Assembly (NCBI RefSeq): GCF_005239225.2
Contig: NC_133297.1
Location: 2,302,392 to 2,366,391 of the forward strand
Reading direction: 5' to 3'
DNA: 64,000 nucleotides
From: Populus alba
Lineage: Eukaryota; Streptophyta; Magnoliopsida; Malpighiales; Salicaceae
Made by a program: the position numbers and the translations under genes. Positions within the stretch are counted from its first letter, which is position 1. Every line of letters begins with the position of its first letter. Shown here piece by piece: positions 13,661 through 25,160 of this stretch. The notes under the pieces were generated by a model. It saw only the letters and a program-made list of their open reading frames with translations. It was not told the origin of the DNA and searched no databases.

Positions 13661-14454
13661 ACTGAGAAAATACTAGCTGCATACATGTATAGTTATTGTC
13701 TGGTATAAAAAAGATAGAGACAGTCATGTCTTCTCTACACTTTTTCCTTAAAAAGTATAAAAGTTTGTACTAAAATTATCACATTAAATGCAGATTTATT
13801 TTTATGTTTGTTTTTATTTTTTTAATCAAATATATCTATGCCTCTTATATTCCAAGAGACAGTAATAAAATGTATCCTAGGAATTTTTGGGACGTCTTAT
13901 GAAAATCAAAACAAATCTATAGCCTGGTAGTGGGTATAGTCTACATAAATTGCCATGTAGCCGACACCAATTAATTTGAAATCAATACCTGGTAGAGTTG
14001 CATTAAATTATATTCGGGGCATAAAGATGGCTAAGAAACAAGCTAGAACCATTTGTCAAATAGTCGGCAATGATATGACACGATGAGCTTAGCTAACATA
14101 TAGGCTCGTCGAATTGCTATACTTGTTGAAAAGGAGTATCAAAGAAATAAAAAACTAACTTGTGATTATGGATATCTCCTCTGTATAGAACGAACATATG
14201 CATAACGAACGAAGTTCCTTTCTTGTTAGAAATTTTAAGGACCCCAATACTTGAAACCAAGCCAGCTGAAGGACAAGAAAACATGAAACTCGATTCTTGA
14301 ATGTTGTGATCTTAATTTGGATACCATCTTAGTTGAGATTTCAAAGCTCTCTCTCTATATGTATCACCTTGATTTATACACAGGTATACAAGGAATAGTG
14401 ATAGAAGTTGAATGAGGGGAAAACTGGAAGTCCAAAATAAGTTATATATAACAT
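13661..14454. other. Intergenic, includes probable 3' UTR of BKI1-like gene
   Basis: There is no supported gene. The part nearest 14454 is presumably the 3' UTR of the minus-strand BKI1-like gene; the rest shows nothing recognisable. Confidence 0.4.
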
Positions 14455-15420
14455 TTAACATTTGATCTTTTCTTCTGTAGCAATTGAGTTCTTGCAATGA
14501 GCAATTGCTGCTTGAATAGCAGCCTGCAACTCTTCCATGGTACTATCACTAGTAGAAGAAGGAAGAGTTGTAGTTGCAACAAGGAGGCCGCTGTTCGAGG
14601 GAGATGTCCTCATCGATGCCGGTGCTGAGTATTCTCCTCTCCTTCCTCGCAACTCCTGCTTGTTTCTCCAACTCAAATTACCTGAAAATGAATAAGGTTG
14701 CCTGTGGGATTGGAGATTTTCTTTCCTTCCTTTGAAGAACATCAGTGGCCTAACCATTTTGGCATACCTCTTCAGCACCTGACTCATGTCGAACCTTTGA
14801 TTTTTTTTGTGCTTATCCTTGTCCTCCTCCTTCTCTTTAACTTCACACCCTTTTCGCCAACCGAATAAAGAGAAAGACCTGGGCTTGCTCCTTCCCCTTG
14901 TATCGCTATAGTTACTGCTTTGATGGTGACTGCAGTTATTGCTGTTGTTGACGTGGTTGCTACTGCCACCGCTACCGCTATTGCTATTTCCGTTGCTGGT
15001 GCTGCAATAGTTGTTGCTAATTTGGTTGGGTCTTTGATCATCTAATAATTCCTTGATAGGGAGGGTAAAGCTGTCAAAGGAATTTATGGACGAGCGAGGG
15101 GATACAGGAAGGTGTGAGAGGAGATGGAGAGGAAGCAGGTGGCCATGGAAGAAAATGTCATCCGCCGGAGACAAATCAATAGCAAAAGAATTAGGAGGGG
15201 TTTTGGCCTTATCAGGTACTGGCGCCGAGGAAGAGTGGAGAGAGATTGTGAAGGAGAATTCATGAGAAGGGGAGGAGGAAGCTGAAGGTGGCGAGGCAGG
15301 GGATGTTGGCAGTGCCTGTTGCTTTGCCTGCATCCCTTCTTTTGCCTCTTGCTTTAACTTCCCTTCTCGAGGCTTGTCCACAACTTTTTCTCTGGAGTTT
15401 CTTTGCGGTTGGGTGTCCAT
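14455..15420 (-). CDS. BKI1: BRI1 kinase inhibitor 1 (BKI1)-like protein, 321 aa
   Basis: BKI1 binds the brassinosteroid receptor kinase BRI1 at the plasma membrane and blocks its pairing with the co-receptor BAK1; after phosphorylation it leaves the membrane. The gene is a single exon from ATG 15420 to TAA 14455, close to the family's usual length. Visible parts are SHEFSFTISLHSSS (~52-65), FAIDLSPADDIFFHGHLLPL (~78-97), a Ser/Asn/His-rich spacer (~140-172), RSKPRSFSLFGWRKG (~176-190), a basic block with SQVLKRYAKMVRPLMFFKGR and the Tyr in HRQPYSFSG, and the C-terminal STMEELQAAIQAAIAHCKNS (from ~293), matching the BRI1-interacting helix. RTSPSNSG resembles the phosphorylated 14-3-3-binding region of BKI1. 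The related MAKR proteins share the C-terminal helix, so a MAKR is the alternative. The length and FTISLH/FFHGHLLPL pattern favour BKI1. Confidence 0.88.
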   Translation of the reverse strand: MDTQPQRNSREKVVDKPREGKLKQEAKEGMQAKQQALPTSPASPPSASSSPSHEFSFTISLHSSSAPVPDKAKTPPNSFAIDLSPADDIFFHGHLLPLHLLSHLPVSPRSSINSFDSFTLPIKELLDDQRPNQISNNYCSTSNGNSNSGSGGSSNHVNNSNNCSHHQSSNYSDTRGRSKPRSFSLFGWRKGCEVKEKEEDKDKHKKNQRFDMSQVLKRYAKMVRPLMFFKGRKENLQSHRQPYSFSGNLSWRNKQELRGRRGEYSAPASMRTSPSNSGLLVATTTLPSSTSDSTMEELQAAIQAAIAHCKNSIATEEKIKC

Positions 15421-15561
15421 AATTCACAGAATTACACTGAAAGACTAATAAGATCTGATTCAGTATGTGGAGCTCCAACACTTTCTTCTTTTTTGGGCCA
15501 ATAAAGGAGGAATATTGCCAAACCTTCGAGGATGGGGGATAAGGGTATCAGAAAGCAGTGG

Positions 15562-15590
15562 GGAGAGAGAGAGAGAGAGAGAGAGAGAGA
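15562..15590. repeat. (GA)n microsatellite in BKI1-like 5' region
   Basis: An uninterrupted GA dinucleotide run of about 14 units lies some 140 bp upstream of the BKI1-like start codon. It is (CT)n on the coding strand, the kind of pyrimidine-rich tract common in plant core promoters and leaders. It may bind GAGA-type factors, which is inference. Confidence 0.8.
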
Positions 15591-17542
15591 ACTATCGTCA
15601 ATGTGTAGCTGGGCTTATAATGTCTTTAGTGCACAAATTGCAACCCATAACTAGCTTTATCCTTTTGCATTATTCTTTCATATGGAGAGAGGGTGTGGTG
15701 GTCATGGCACTATAAGATATGAGATGATACAACATTTAGCATTATGCGTGTTGAAGGTTGGTGGGTCCTCGTCAAAATCTAACAGCTATTGCTAGAGTTT
15801 TTCCTGGGAATTTTTTCTTTTACTAAACTGGTATTGTTGAAAAAATAACTTCTAAATTAATACAGTATAAATTAAATCCATGCCAGTAAATACTAGCATT
15901 CTCATTCAAATTAATTCCCCTCGAAGTATTTAAATGCTTCGAAGTTATTATCCATGTTTTATAAAGATCTAATGACATAAGAAAACAATAATTTAATGAC
16001 TAGAAAAAAAAAAGATAACATAAAAAAACAAGAGGAGAGGAAAGAAAAAATAAAAAAAAAGAGTGAAATATAAAGAATATATCAAAACTCTAATAATTAC
16101 AGAACCCAACGAGATGAATTATAATGTAGAGGTCGAGGAGGGAGACTCGAGAGAGATGTCATGCTCATATGCACAGGGATTAATGTGCACCTGTTTCGAG
16201 AGGAATCTTTGAAGGAGTAACTATTAACTAACACAACACATTTATGCCTCTCTCCTTCGTTCTTACTGTATTATTTATTTTCTTTTTGCACGCAAGTATA
16301 CTGGGGAATGAAAAATCTTCCTAGATTTTCTTTCATGTCAATGTCAGCCTGTACGATAAAATTTCATGGTATTTAAATTATAATTACCAATACTTATAAT
16401 ATTAACAAAATAAATATAGACACCAGGAGATGACTAGTGATAAAAATTTGATATTAAAAGGTTTATTTATTTATTTGTAGTTTTATATTTAAATCTTGTG
16501 GTTACTCATATAATAGTTGATTTCAGGATCTTGGAGAATTAGTTGAGCTGCGTATAAGTTGTTCCGGACACCATGATTAAAAAAAAAAGATAAAAATATC
16601 TTTATTCTTTTTCAATTCCCTTTTAAATATATATCGTTTTTTCTCCTATATTATGACTATTAATAGTTATAATTTGAGCAGTATCAATTTAAACAAGATA
16701 AGTCATGTAGTTAATCATTAAACCTTTGTTTCATCTGGTTTCTTGAGAAGTCATGAGATAGGAACAATGTTTTGTTACTTTCTGCGTGGATTTTCCTCAA
16801 TTTTCTTGCTATGATCTCCTGCTAGTTTGGTGAAAATCACAATCCATTTCAAGACAACATATAACGTGTCAAAGACCTTCTGCTTTAGGCTTTTAGGCTT
16901 ACTTATCTTTCTCTAATATTGTCTGTATTTGTGATCACCGATTTATATTTAACCTAAAGCCAATCCTGGAAGACTCGAGCCTAAAATCAATCCTGACTCC
17001 CTTCTCCCACTTGAGTTGACGATTAAGACAACCTGTATCGATACATGTCTCTCGCATTGTCAAGTTTAAATTCTCTACTTGGACAGGAAAAAGGGTTTGC
17101 TGTTCATATTATCATTTTTTAGTTCAAATTTAGAAAAGTTTTTTGAAGATAATGTTTAATGAACACGTCGATTCAAATTCTAGTGATATACTTAAATCTT
17201 AGATAAAACGAAAAAAAGGATTTTAGTCATGGCACGCAGAACAACACCCAGTATGAGAATTCTATAATAAATTGAAAAGGAAAAAACTCAATAACTTACC
17301 CACGAAATCGATACATTTATAAGAAAAGGATGAAATAGTTGTCGTGATGAATCATTAACATTGAGTATTTTTTTTTTTTTTTTGAAAAATAACACCTTGA
17401 TAAAAGTTTTAGAAAAATGAGACGGGTTAAAAAAATATTTGATAAATAACAAAGTTTGAACACAACTATTTTCTAAATATTGATTTTTTGTAAACAATTG
17501 TTTTTTACAATGATTGTCGTTTTAAAATTCATGTCTTATACA

Positions 17543-18064
17543 AATTAATTAATATATACAAAAATCAATTCAAAATTTTGAGATTTTAGATTTAATTATT
17601 AAGAAATAGAAAGTAGATAAGTTGCTATGGCAGGATAAAGAAATAAAGGAAGAAAAAGAAAGAATGGGTCACTGATGACACACAAGGACTCCATTTTCAA
17701 CATATCTGGTATTGTTAAAAGATCTTGACAAAATAATTTTAACAACACTTTAGAAGACCACCAATTGATATTGTAATTAACCTCAAATAAAACTTCTAAC
17801 CCATTATGACCTTGTTTGGTGGTCTTTTAAGATATGGTTAAAATTTTCTTCTTTAAGATTTTTATAACGGCAAGTGATATGTTGAAAACAAAGTCTTGAT
17901 GACCCATTCTTTCTTTTCCTTCTTTTTTTTTTTTTTTAATTTTCCTCTTATGCCTTATCAACTGATGTACTTTTTATTTCTTGACTATTAGATCTTGAAT
18001 TTTCATTTTTTTATCATTAGATCCTTGTAAAATTTGGAGTTAACTTTTACACATGCTAATTATT
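17543..18064. repeat. ~520-bp imperfect palindrome
   Basis: The left arm (17543-17764) and right arm (17816-18064) are reverse complements over most of their length, with small indels. Matching blocks are AGAAAGAATGGGTCA (17657) with TGACCCATTCTTTCT (17900), TTTTCAACATATC (17694) with GATATGTTGAAAAC (17876), and GAAGACCACCAA (17752) with TTGGTGGTCTTTT (17816). The loop is about 50 bp. A transcript would fold into one very long hairpin. It is most simply a foldback MITE. Confidence 0.75.
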
Positions 18065-18538
18065 TTACACGAAACATAAATTTTTAAATAATTATTATTT
18101 TCAATACCAATTGTATATGAAATCAATATATATATATATATAAAACATAATTATATTCAAACTGTGTTATTTTTTAAATAATCTTTTACATGAGCTGTTT
18201 TTCAATTTTTTTGTGAAGCTGTGTTACAAAGGTAAAAAAAATCCAAATATTGATTATCTTACTATTTATGTTATGGAAGAGAGAGCTTGAATATTACAAA
18301 TTACAAGAAGATACTGAGCAATGCAGGTTCCACATCAAAGCAAGAGTATGATTTGTCCAAACTGAGAAAGACAACCCCACCTTGAATGAACTTTCAACCG
18401 TATCACCTCATGCAAACCAAATGTTGGGATTTATATAATTATTCATCATCACCGATCAAAGACGTAGAACAAAAAGATTCAGAAGCTTTTTTATAGATAA
18501 ATTATATTTATTAAATCTAGTTTGATATGACAGGTTGA

Positions 18539-18742
18539 TCCAAATCAAATGTAAAAAATTCAACTAGAATATGACATAATCAACTAATCAAAATTTAGTT
18601 TGAATTTTAAAAAAAAAATTATAAAATAATTTTATTTTAATCCAAGCCAACTGTAAAAAATTCAACTTGAGTGTGATATGTTCACCTTAATCAAAGATCA
18701 GTTTGAATTGTTTTATAAAAAATTATAAAACAATTTTATTTT
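18539..18742. repeat. Two-copy ~101-bp direct repeat
   Basis: Both copies start ATCCAA, contain TGTAAAAAATTCAACT and end in ATTATAAAA-AATTTTATTTT; they meet at about 18639. The unit is AT-rich and noncoding. The moderate divergence indicates an old duplication. Confidence 0.6.
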
Positions 18743-20685
18743 GCTATTTAAAAATAATAATAATAATGTTTTGATAGAGACGGATTTAATAACTTTTTGA
18801 TAATCATGTGACTAGTGACACAAACTTTAGATCGATCGGACCGTGATAAAATGAAAGAATGGTAAACATTTTCAAAGACAAAAATAAAAGGTTCATAGTT
18901 AGGTATGAAGATAGACCCCACACACTCGTGTACAAAGTGGTCCAAATCCAGAAGGAGAATTTTGTTCGTTTAGTTAAGGTCAACATCTCAATCATGCAGG
19001 CATTATTTTGGTGGACTGACTCATCTCCAACACTTAACCACTCGAAATCATATTCTATATACAAATCTGTGAGAGAGAGAGAGTATTATGAGAGGATAAA
19101 AAAAAAAAAACATGAAATGGTATAAAACAAAGATTTCACACTCAAACTCCATAAGATCCTTCGGTGCAGAAAAAACTTTTGCTATTTCTTGCTTTTGCCT
19201 TTGGCCACTCAATATCTTATTCTTTCTTTCAGTAGAAAGAAGCAGTCATGGGAAAAGCAATGACCAGACAAAAACTCTCTCTTTCAAGCACACATGCACA
19301 CACACGTGGTAAGTTATTCTGAATGATGGAGGTAACAGCCCAATAAGACCATTGAAATTTAATGCACAAAAAGGCTTGGACATTACGATATTTGTTTGAT
19401 TCCTAAAGTCGTTTCGATTATTTTTTTTCTCCCTTTTTCGAGCGGGCAAAGGGACACCAATCACTGCTTTTTCGCTTCACGGTCCCACGAACTAGGATAG
19501 CAAGATAGTATGTAATGTCGATGACAGAAGGCGGCCTCGCCACCACCACAACCACCAGGCCTCTCGGGCCGATGAAAATCTTCCCCGAGCAGACTTGGAT
19601 TCCTCACTCCGGAAGATCATTAGTACGTTTGAGATGAAATTCTTGACAGTTATGTCTTGGGATATGCTTCCATCTTGAAAAGTCTCGAAGGAAGCATCGG
19701 AGGATGAAACAAAGAGAAGAATACAGAGATGTCCTAATTGGTGAAACAGAGAGTTCACATGTTATTTGACTCACCTCACAAACCTCCAGCCAAGAGTGTC
19801 CACATGTTGTCCCGCTGAAAGATGGTCCCATTTATGGGTACTCCAAGCACCACATCCATCGAACCAAAGCAAGCTTTAAACAGAAGGAATGGCAGCATAG
19901 AACGAGAATTTGAAGAAGCTTGCTGCTAGCACATGATTCTTTGGATACATTCAACAATTCGAGGGCCTTCTTCACCAAGTAGGGCCAAGTTGCAAAACTG
20001 AAAAAATAAAGTTATACGGTCTCCATGGTCATGCACAGCACCGACGAAAAGTGAGACTCTGATTGGGAGAATAGAGACAATTGTTGAAGAAAATAAATTA
20101 ATTGCTGGTTTCTATTTCTAAAAGTTAATCTTCTTACTTGACCGAGGAAGGTTCAGTTTAATGTTTACATGAACAAATTCATCTATCAAGCCAATCACAC
20201 AAACTTCTACCTGACCTGGAATGGATCTGTCTCAAGTACTTCGTCAAATTTTCTATATAACAACAACAATAATATTACATAAGGACACTGTCATTTGATG
20301 TTAGCTCTACGAACCACAAAGGAACAGATTCGGACAGAAAAACAAATGATCCTGAAAAGGATGCCATGTATCAGGTACCAACAAGTTTATCAAAGCCTTT
20401 GGGAGATCTTTAAGCTGGTATGTGAGCACAACTGTTATTTTGAAGTCAGAAACAGATTCGTAAAAAGCAAACAGCTCTAATTTGATCTTCGAACTTCGAG
20501 CTCAGAAGCAATTGGGATAGAGCCAAATGCATCCGTTAGGTATAACACAAACAAGTCAAAATGCTCAAGACACCCATGAGAAGTTTGAGCAGGCAAAATA
20601 TTGTGAGGAAGTTCTTTCAATTTGTCTTGATCTCTGAAACAATTGTTAGTGCTTGCCGAAAGCAAATACAATCAAGGATGTATGG

Positions 20686-23600
20686 CTAGTCACTATCACT
20701 GCTATGCCTATCTGTAAAATTGAACACAAATGAAAATATAAAATCAGTCAACATGAAAGTTGGGGGAGAGAGAGATAAAACCATAGAGAGTTGTTGTTTG
20801 TACCTCCTGATGGTCTTTTCCCTTCCATTGCTTCTTTCTTCTCTTGGCAACTTAAGCAAAGGAAAGGGCCATCCCAGGGACGCAATTTTCCAAAATCAGA
20901 TGAACCAGCATGTACTGAAATACCCTCGTCAGGTTTTATCTCTACTTGACAGACTGCACACATGAACAACTTAAACATGTTGCAAAGCGGGTATTTCGTA
21001 TCTAACCTGCAGTCCACACAAACATGCATTGTGTCAAAACACTAAAAACTAGAGTGACTGTTCCACAAAGACAGGAAGCCAAACCACCCATAACAGATAG
21101 TGTAAAACACTGTCACACAGGGAGGGAAAAGGCAACCAGGAGCACACAGAGTACAAATCTGTAATCAATGCCCAATAAGGAGATCAAACTATCAAATATT
21201 AGCCAACAATGATGATCTTCACAGCACAAACCTCTCAGAAAGCATAGCTGATCCTTCCTCGTATAGTTCCTCAACCACATCTGGTTCTAGATATTCTTTA
21301 TCAATTTGAGAAGAAGATTCAGAGGACTTTCTGCGAAACATGGACTTAAACACTCCTCTTCCAAGCTTTTTTGGTTGTGGCAAAGGGGCAGCTGGTTTCT
21401 CTGGTGGTACTATATCAATCACAATGCAGGTTGTATCATCTCGAAGTCCTTTCACCTGCACTGCTTCCTGCAAATGGAATGCAGAGAGTAAGACCAAGTA
21501 AAGGTTATCATGGATGGTGTCACATAATGTGACATTGTAGAGAAGCCATAGGATATTAAACCGGGGGCAATTTCAGGTGATGTTTCCATATTAAAAAAAA
21601 AAAAAAAAAAAAAAAACCATGTAACACTACACCTTAACAATTTGTGCAGCTGCAGTTTCTGCTGCCATCCCACGGCAACAATCAAGAGCCTCTTCCGCAG
21701 ATAAAGCATCCCAGACACCATCACTTGAGATAACAAGCCTACCACCCGCAGTAGACAACTACAAATCACAAAGATTTGAAGCTCTTTAAAGAGAAAAGAA
21801 GCGAGTAACAGCACACTGTGTTTCAGTATGAATCAAGTGATGTGCAAAGCATGCAGAATGAGGTAATGTTACTTCAAAGTTCAAATCAACAAATCATGTC
21901 ACAAGAAGCTACAAGCAGACCACATAATTTTGGAAGATGTTGCCAATATGACCTCAGTCCATATAACCTTTGTTCTCTGGGGGGATCAAGGGGGAAGCTA
22001 TGTTGAGAAAAATAATCATGACTCAAAAAGATGAACTATGACCCACAAAATAAAATGTAAGATGTATGAACCGTGAATAAAGTGGCATAAAAGATAATAA
22101 ACACCACTTATTTTGAAAGAGCCATAATAAAACAAACATTGAGATTATAATCAGTATCCATTTCACAGCAAATTATCAATTAAATCAGTGCTGTTAACTT
22201 ATTTCAGAAATAAAACTCATCAGGTTAATGGATAAACAGTGTTAAAGAATATGAGAAACAGAAAGGTAGTGTGTAGGACAAGCATGGAGTTCACCAACAG
22301 TACTCAAAGCCCACGGTGGGAAGCGAGCAATACAAATAAAACTATCAATACATATACATCAAAATGGACATATTACATCTCAAGAACAAACCTTAATTTG
22401 CTTCACATAAGGAACAGGAACAATGTACTCGCCAACATCCACATCCCCAATGGATCGTGAAAGACATAAGCCACCAGGCCAACATCTCAAAGGGCCAATC
22501 TGAAATGCAACTACCACCCAAGTTATATAATCTACTTCAATCCATAAATCAAAGTTCCATACAATTTCCATTGAATACAATCATAAGAAGATACCATTCA
22601 AAATATCATACAAGCCATTTATTCCACAAACTTGTCATTGTTTACAATTCTATTTATGAAAACTTAAAAATTCATAAGCTAAATAATGGCTTATTTCCAT
22701 GTTCTGGTAGCTGTCCTAATTTAGACCAATGAACTTTAAGGTGAATATCATTGAGTGTATTAGGTTTCACCAAAGCAGAGAAGTTGATTTAAAATGACAG
22801 AAATTGATATTTGAAAACAACAAAAATGTAAAACAGGGAAGGTACCTCCGCACCACCACCAGTATTTAGCCGTCCCACCTCACCCCCACTTGCAGTAATG
22901 CGCTCCCTCCTGTTAAATTAAAAATTTAAGGCCTCGGTATTAATAGGATCTGTTAAATGGGTATAGAGACACTATATATCTGACTTACTCCTCTTCATTG
23001 CACTCGAGTCTATGATCTGCTGACAAGTAATAGATATCACCTTCAGCAGATTCAAGAATGCAACGGGAATCACCAACAGATGCCACAGTTATGAACAATC
23101 CTTCTATTATTGCAAAGGTGACAGTTGTTCCTGATGTTCGAGCTGAAAAGTCAAAAACATCAAAATTGTGAACACTAAACATTATTCACATATAAAGCTC
23201 ACAGCACAGAACTTAAAAATGGTATAAATTTCTGATAAGATATGACCAAATACATATAACCAATCACTAAAAGTAGTGCGGCTAAACCATGCAGGATGGT
23301 ATGGCCAAGACAAAAGATGCATATCAATTGGTCCATGTAGTAAACTATAGGGACAGGATAAAATTATGTTTATCAATCATATTCAGGTTGGCCCCTTAGG
23401 TCCTGCAAATCAAATGAGTGCTAAAAAAAAAATCAATAACATGAACTTGTTCCATGCATGAAGCGATTACAGAAGTCTAAACAATTTTTTTTAAAAAAAT
23501 GCTGTCTCGTAAAACATCCTGTTAAATCAACCATTTTCTAATTTATGTGAAACGAACATCACTTTATGCCCTCCATGTAAAGAAACAGAAGCACCTTGAA

Positions 23601-24547
23601 ATACCCTGATGAATCATTAACTGTAGTCGGTAAATGTATTTATCATCAGTAGATGCGCGATGTTATGATGAATAAGTAAAATGCTTCGTGAGCCTGGAGG
23701 CATCAAGACATTTCTTGGGAATATGCGAATTGTGTGGAAATCATAGTACTTTGTACTTTCTATCGATACAACGTCCCCATTTCTGAATCTCATAAAACAA
23801 ATAAATGAATGGAAATTAGTGTCCCCAACAAGAGTCAGGTACACTATCCATTAATAACAAAGATGCAATTTACAGTTGTAAACATCTTTCAGAACAATAG
23901 TGGAAACGCTAAAGGGGATGCTGACCAATTCAAGAAAGTCTTCGGATCATAAGCTGTGAGTAAAGGTCTTTGAGTTTATACACCACGATAATATTAATCT
24001 CCTTCAATTTCAAATAAAATTCTACTTTTTTTAAGAAAAATACCCATACCTCTCTCTTGAAAATCTTTATCAGTTTTGACGAACCCTGCAACTAAAGCTC
24101 TTGGCAATGCTGCTACCCATTCATCTCTGTTGAGATCCGGAGGCATGGCGGCTATAATGTTATTGAGCAGATTCTCCTTAGTGTATATTGCTGCTGCAGA
24201 CCCGTTATGTCCATCAAATAACTGCAAAACAAGGTTTATATTAACAAGAAACCTATCGAAACTAATCAAAACATCAATCATCTAAGCCAATTTGACTTCA
24301 ACTGATCAATGATCTGTTAAATAGCATCGAAATTCAAAGACGTTACCCCGAAAACAGAATAAGTAGTGATCCCGTCACCGACGATTCTCTGGCATTCAGT
24401 TTTTAACAAAGTAAAATCCTCCCCTTTCTTGCTATGACTAGCCTGACCGTATAAAATCTCCGGCTTCTCTACCCTCTCGTTCGCCAATTCTCGCTTTAAC
24501 AGCACCGAAAGCGGCACCGTTTGATGCTCCCTCGCAGCAGCCATCAT
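20686..24547 (-). CDS. Protein phosphatase 2C with C-terminal CxxC pairs, nine exons, 429 aa
   Basis: PP2Cs are metal-dependent Ser/Thr phosphatases. Exons on the minus strand are 24547-24347, 24221-24050, 23142-22989, 22909-22846, 22499-22392, 21758-21633, 21467-21232, 21006-20804 and 20711-20686. All introns are GT-AG, phases agree, and 1,290 nt gives 429 aa plus TAG. Motifs in order are LFDGHNGSAAA (first metal-binding Asp), ARTSGTTVTFAII, ASVGDSRCIL, LSADHRLE, GLCLSRSIGDVDVG, LVISSDGVWDALS and GLRDDTTCIVIDI. The PP2C fold is therefore complete. The C-terminal extension holds FMCAVCQVEIKP and PFLCLSCQEKK, two CxxC pairs that could form a zinc ribbon. This tail marks the Arabidopsis At1g09160/At1g47380/At1g68410 group, outside the ABA co-receptor clade. 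ATG 24547 is followed by a second ATG; the first is chosen. The substrate is unknown. Confidence 0.92.
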
Positions 24548-25160
24548 TCTTATTATATTTTATATTCTCCCCCTCACAGCTAAATTTCCCACCACCACCG
24601 TAAACGACAATAATCACCACCACCGCCGGAATCTCTAATTCTTCATTTCTTCAAATAACTCTGTTATGAATTTAGGTTTAATCATTAATCATCGGATCAA
24701 AATAATAATAATAACAAAAACATAAAAATTGATATTGTAATTATTATAAAATCAAGAAAAAACTAACATAAGAAATTGGAGAAGAGAAAAGAGGAGAAAA
24801 TTTACAAGGAAAGAAGTTTCTAGCGGCGAGAATGAGAGAGAAATCGTCATTTTTGCTGTTGGCGTTTCAGTGATCGAGATTTGCGGATCCCAGCAACCTG
24901 CAAAAATTCCATTGTTGAAAGGAGGGAGAGAGAGAGATCGTTCCATTAACAATATAGCATCGCGCAAAAGGAGCTTTGTTTTCTCTGCTGACGTGGCAAA
25001 TATCGCCATTCGGTCCGCTCGGCGCAACAAGGAAAGCCGTTTTTTGTGCGGCTTGTGAGTCAGAAACACTACCTTTGCGCTTATGGACGCTATCAGGACC
25101 GTTGGATTCGTTTTGATTGAGTAAAGATTGCCCACTAAGGGACAAATAACGTGGGGTCTC
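24548..25160 (-). promoter_or_regulatory. PP2C 5' region with two ACGT elements
   Basis: This is the leader and proximal promoter of the PP2C gene. TGACGTGGCA at 24989-24998 is an ABRE/G-box-like ACGT element and AACGTGGGG at about 25148 is a second. Such pairs can bind bZIP factors and are typical of ABA- or light-responsive promoters. Responsiveness is inference. Confidence 0.4.

Larger units (their letters stand above)
15720..20685. other. Intergenic stretch between BKI1-like and PP2C genes
   Basis: This holds the BKI1-like promoter on the left and the PP2C 3' UTR on the right (roughly 20250-20685). A ~520-bp inverted repeat and a two-copy direct repeat are listed separately. At 19480-19880 several unrelated short open frames overlap a GGT/GTG-rich tract, and none is a convincing gene. 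Confidence 0.45.

Noticed and set aside
19492..19880. Overlapping minus-strand frames with a Trp/Gly-rich segment
   Set aside because: The composition comes from a GGT/GTG-rich tract; several frames are open at once and none has recognisable motifs.
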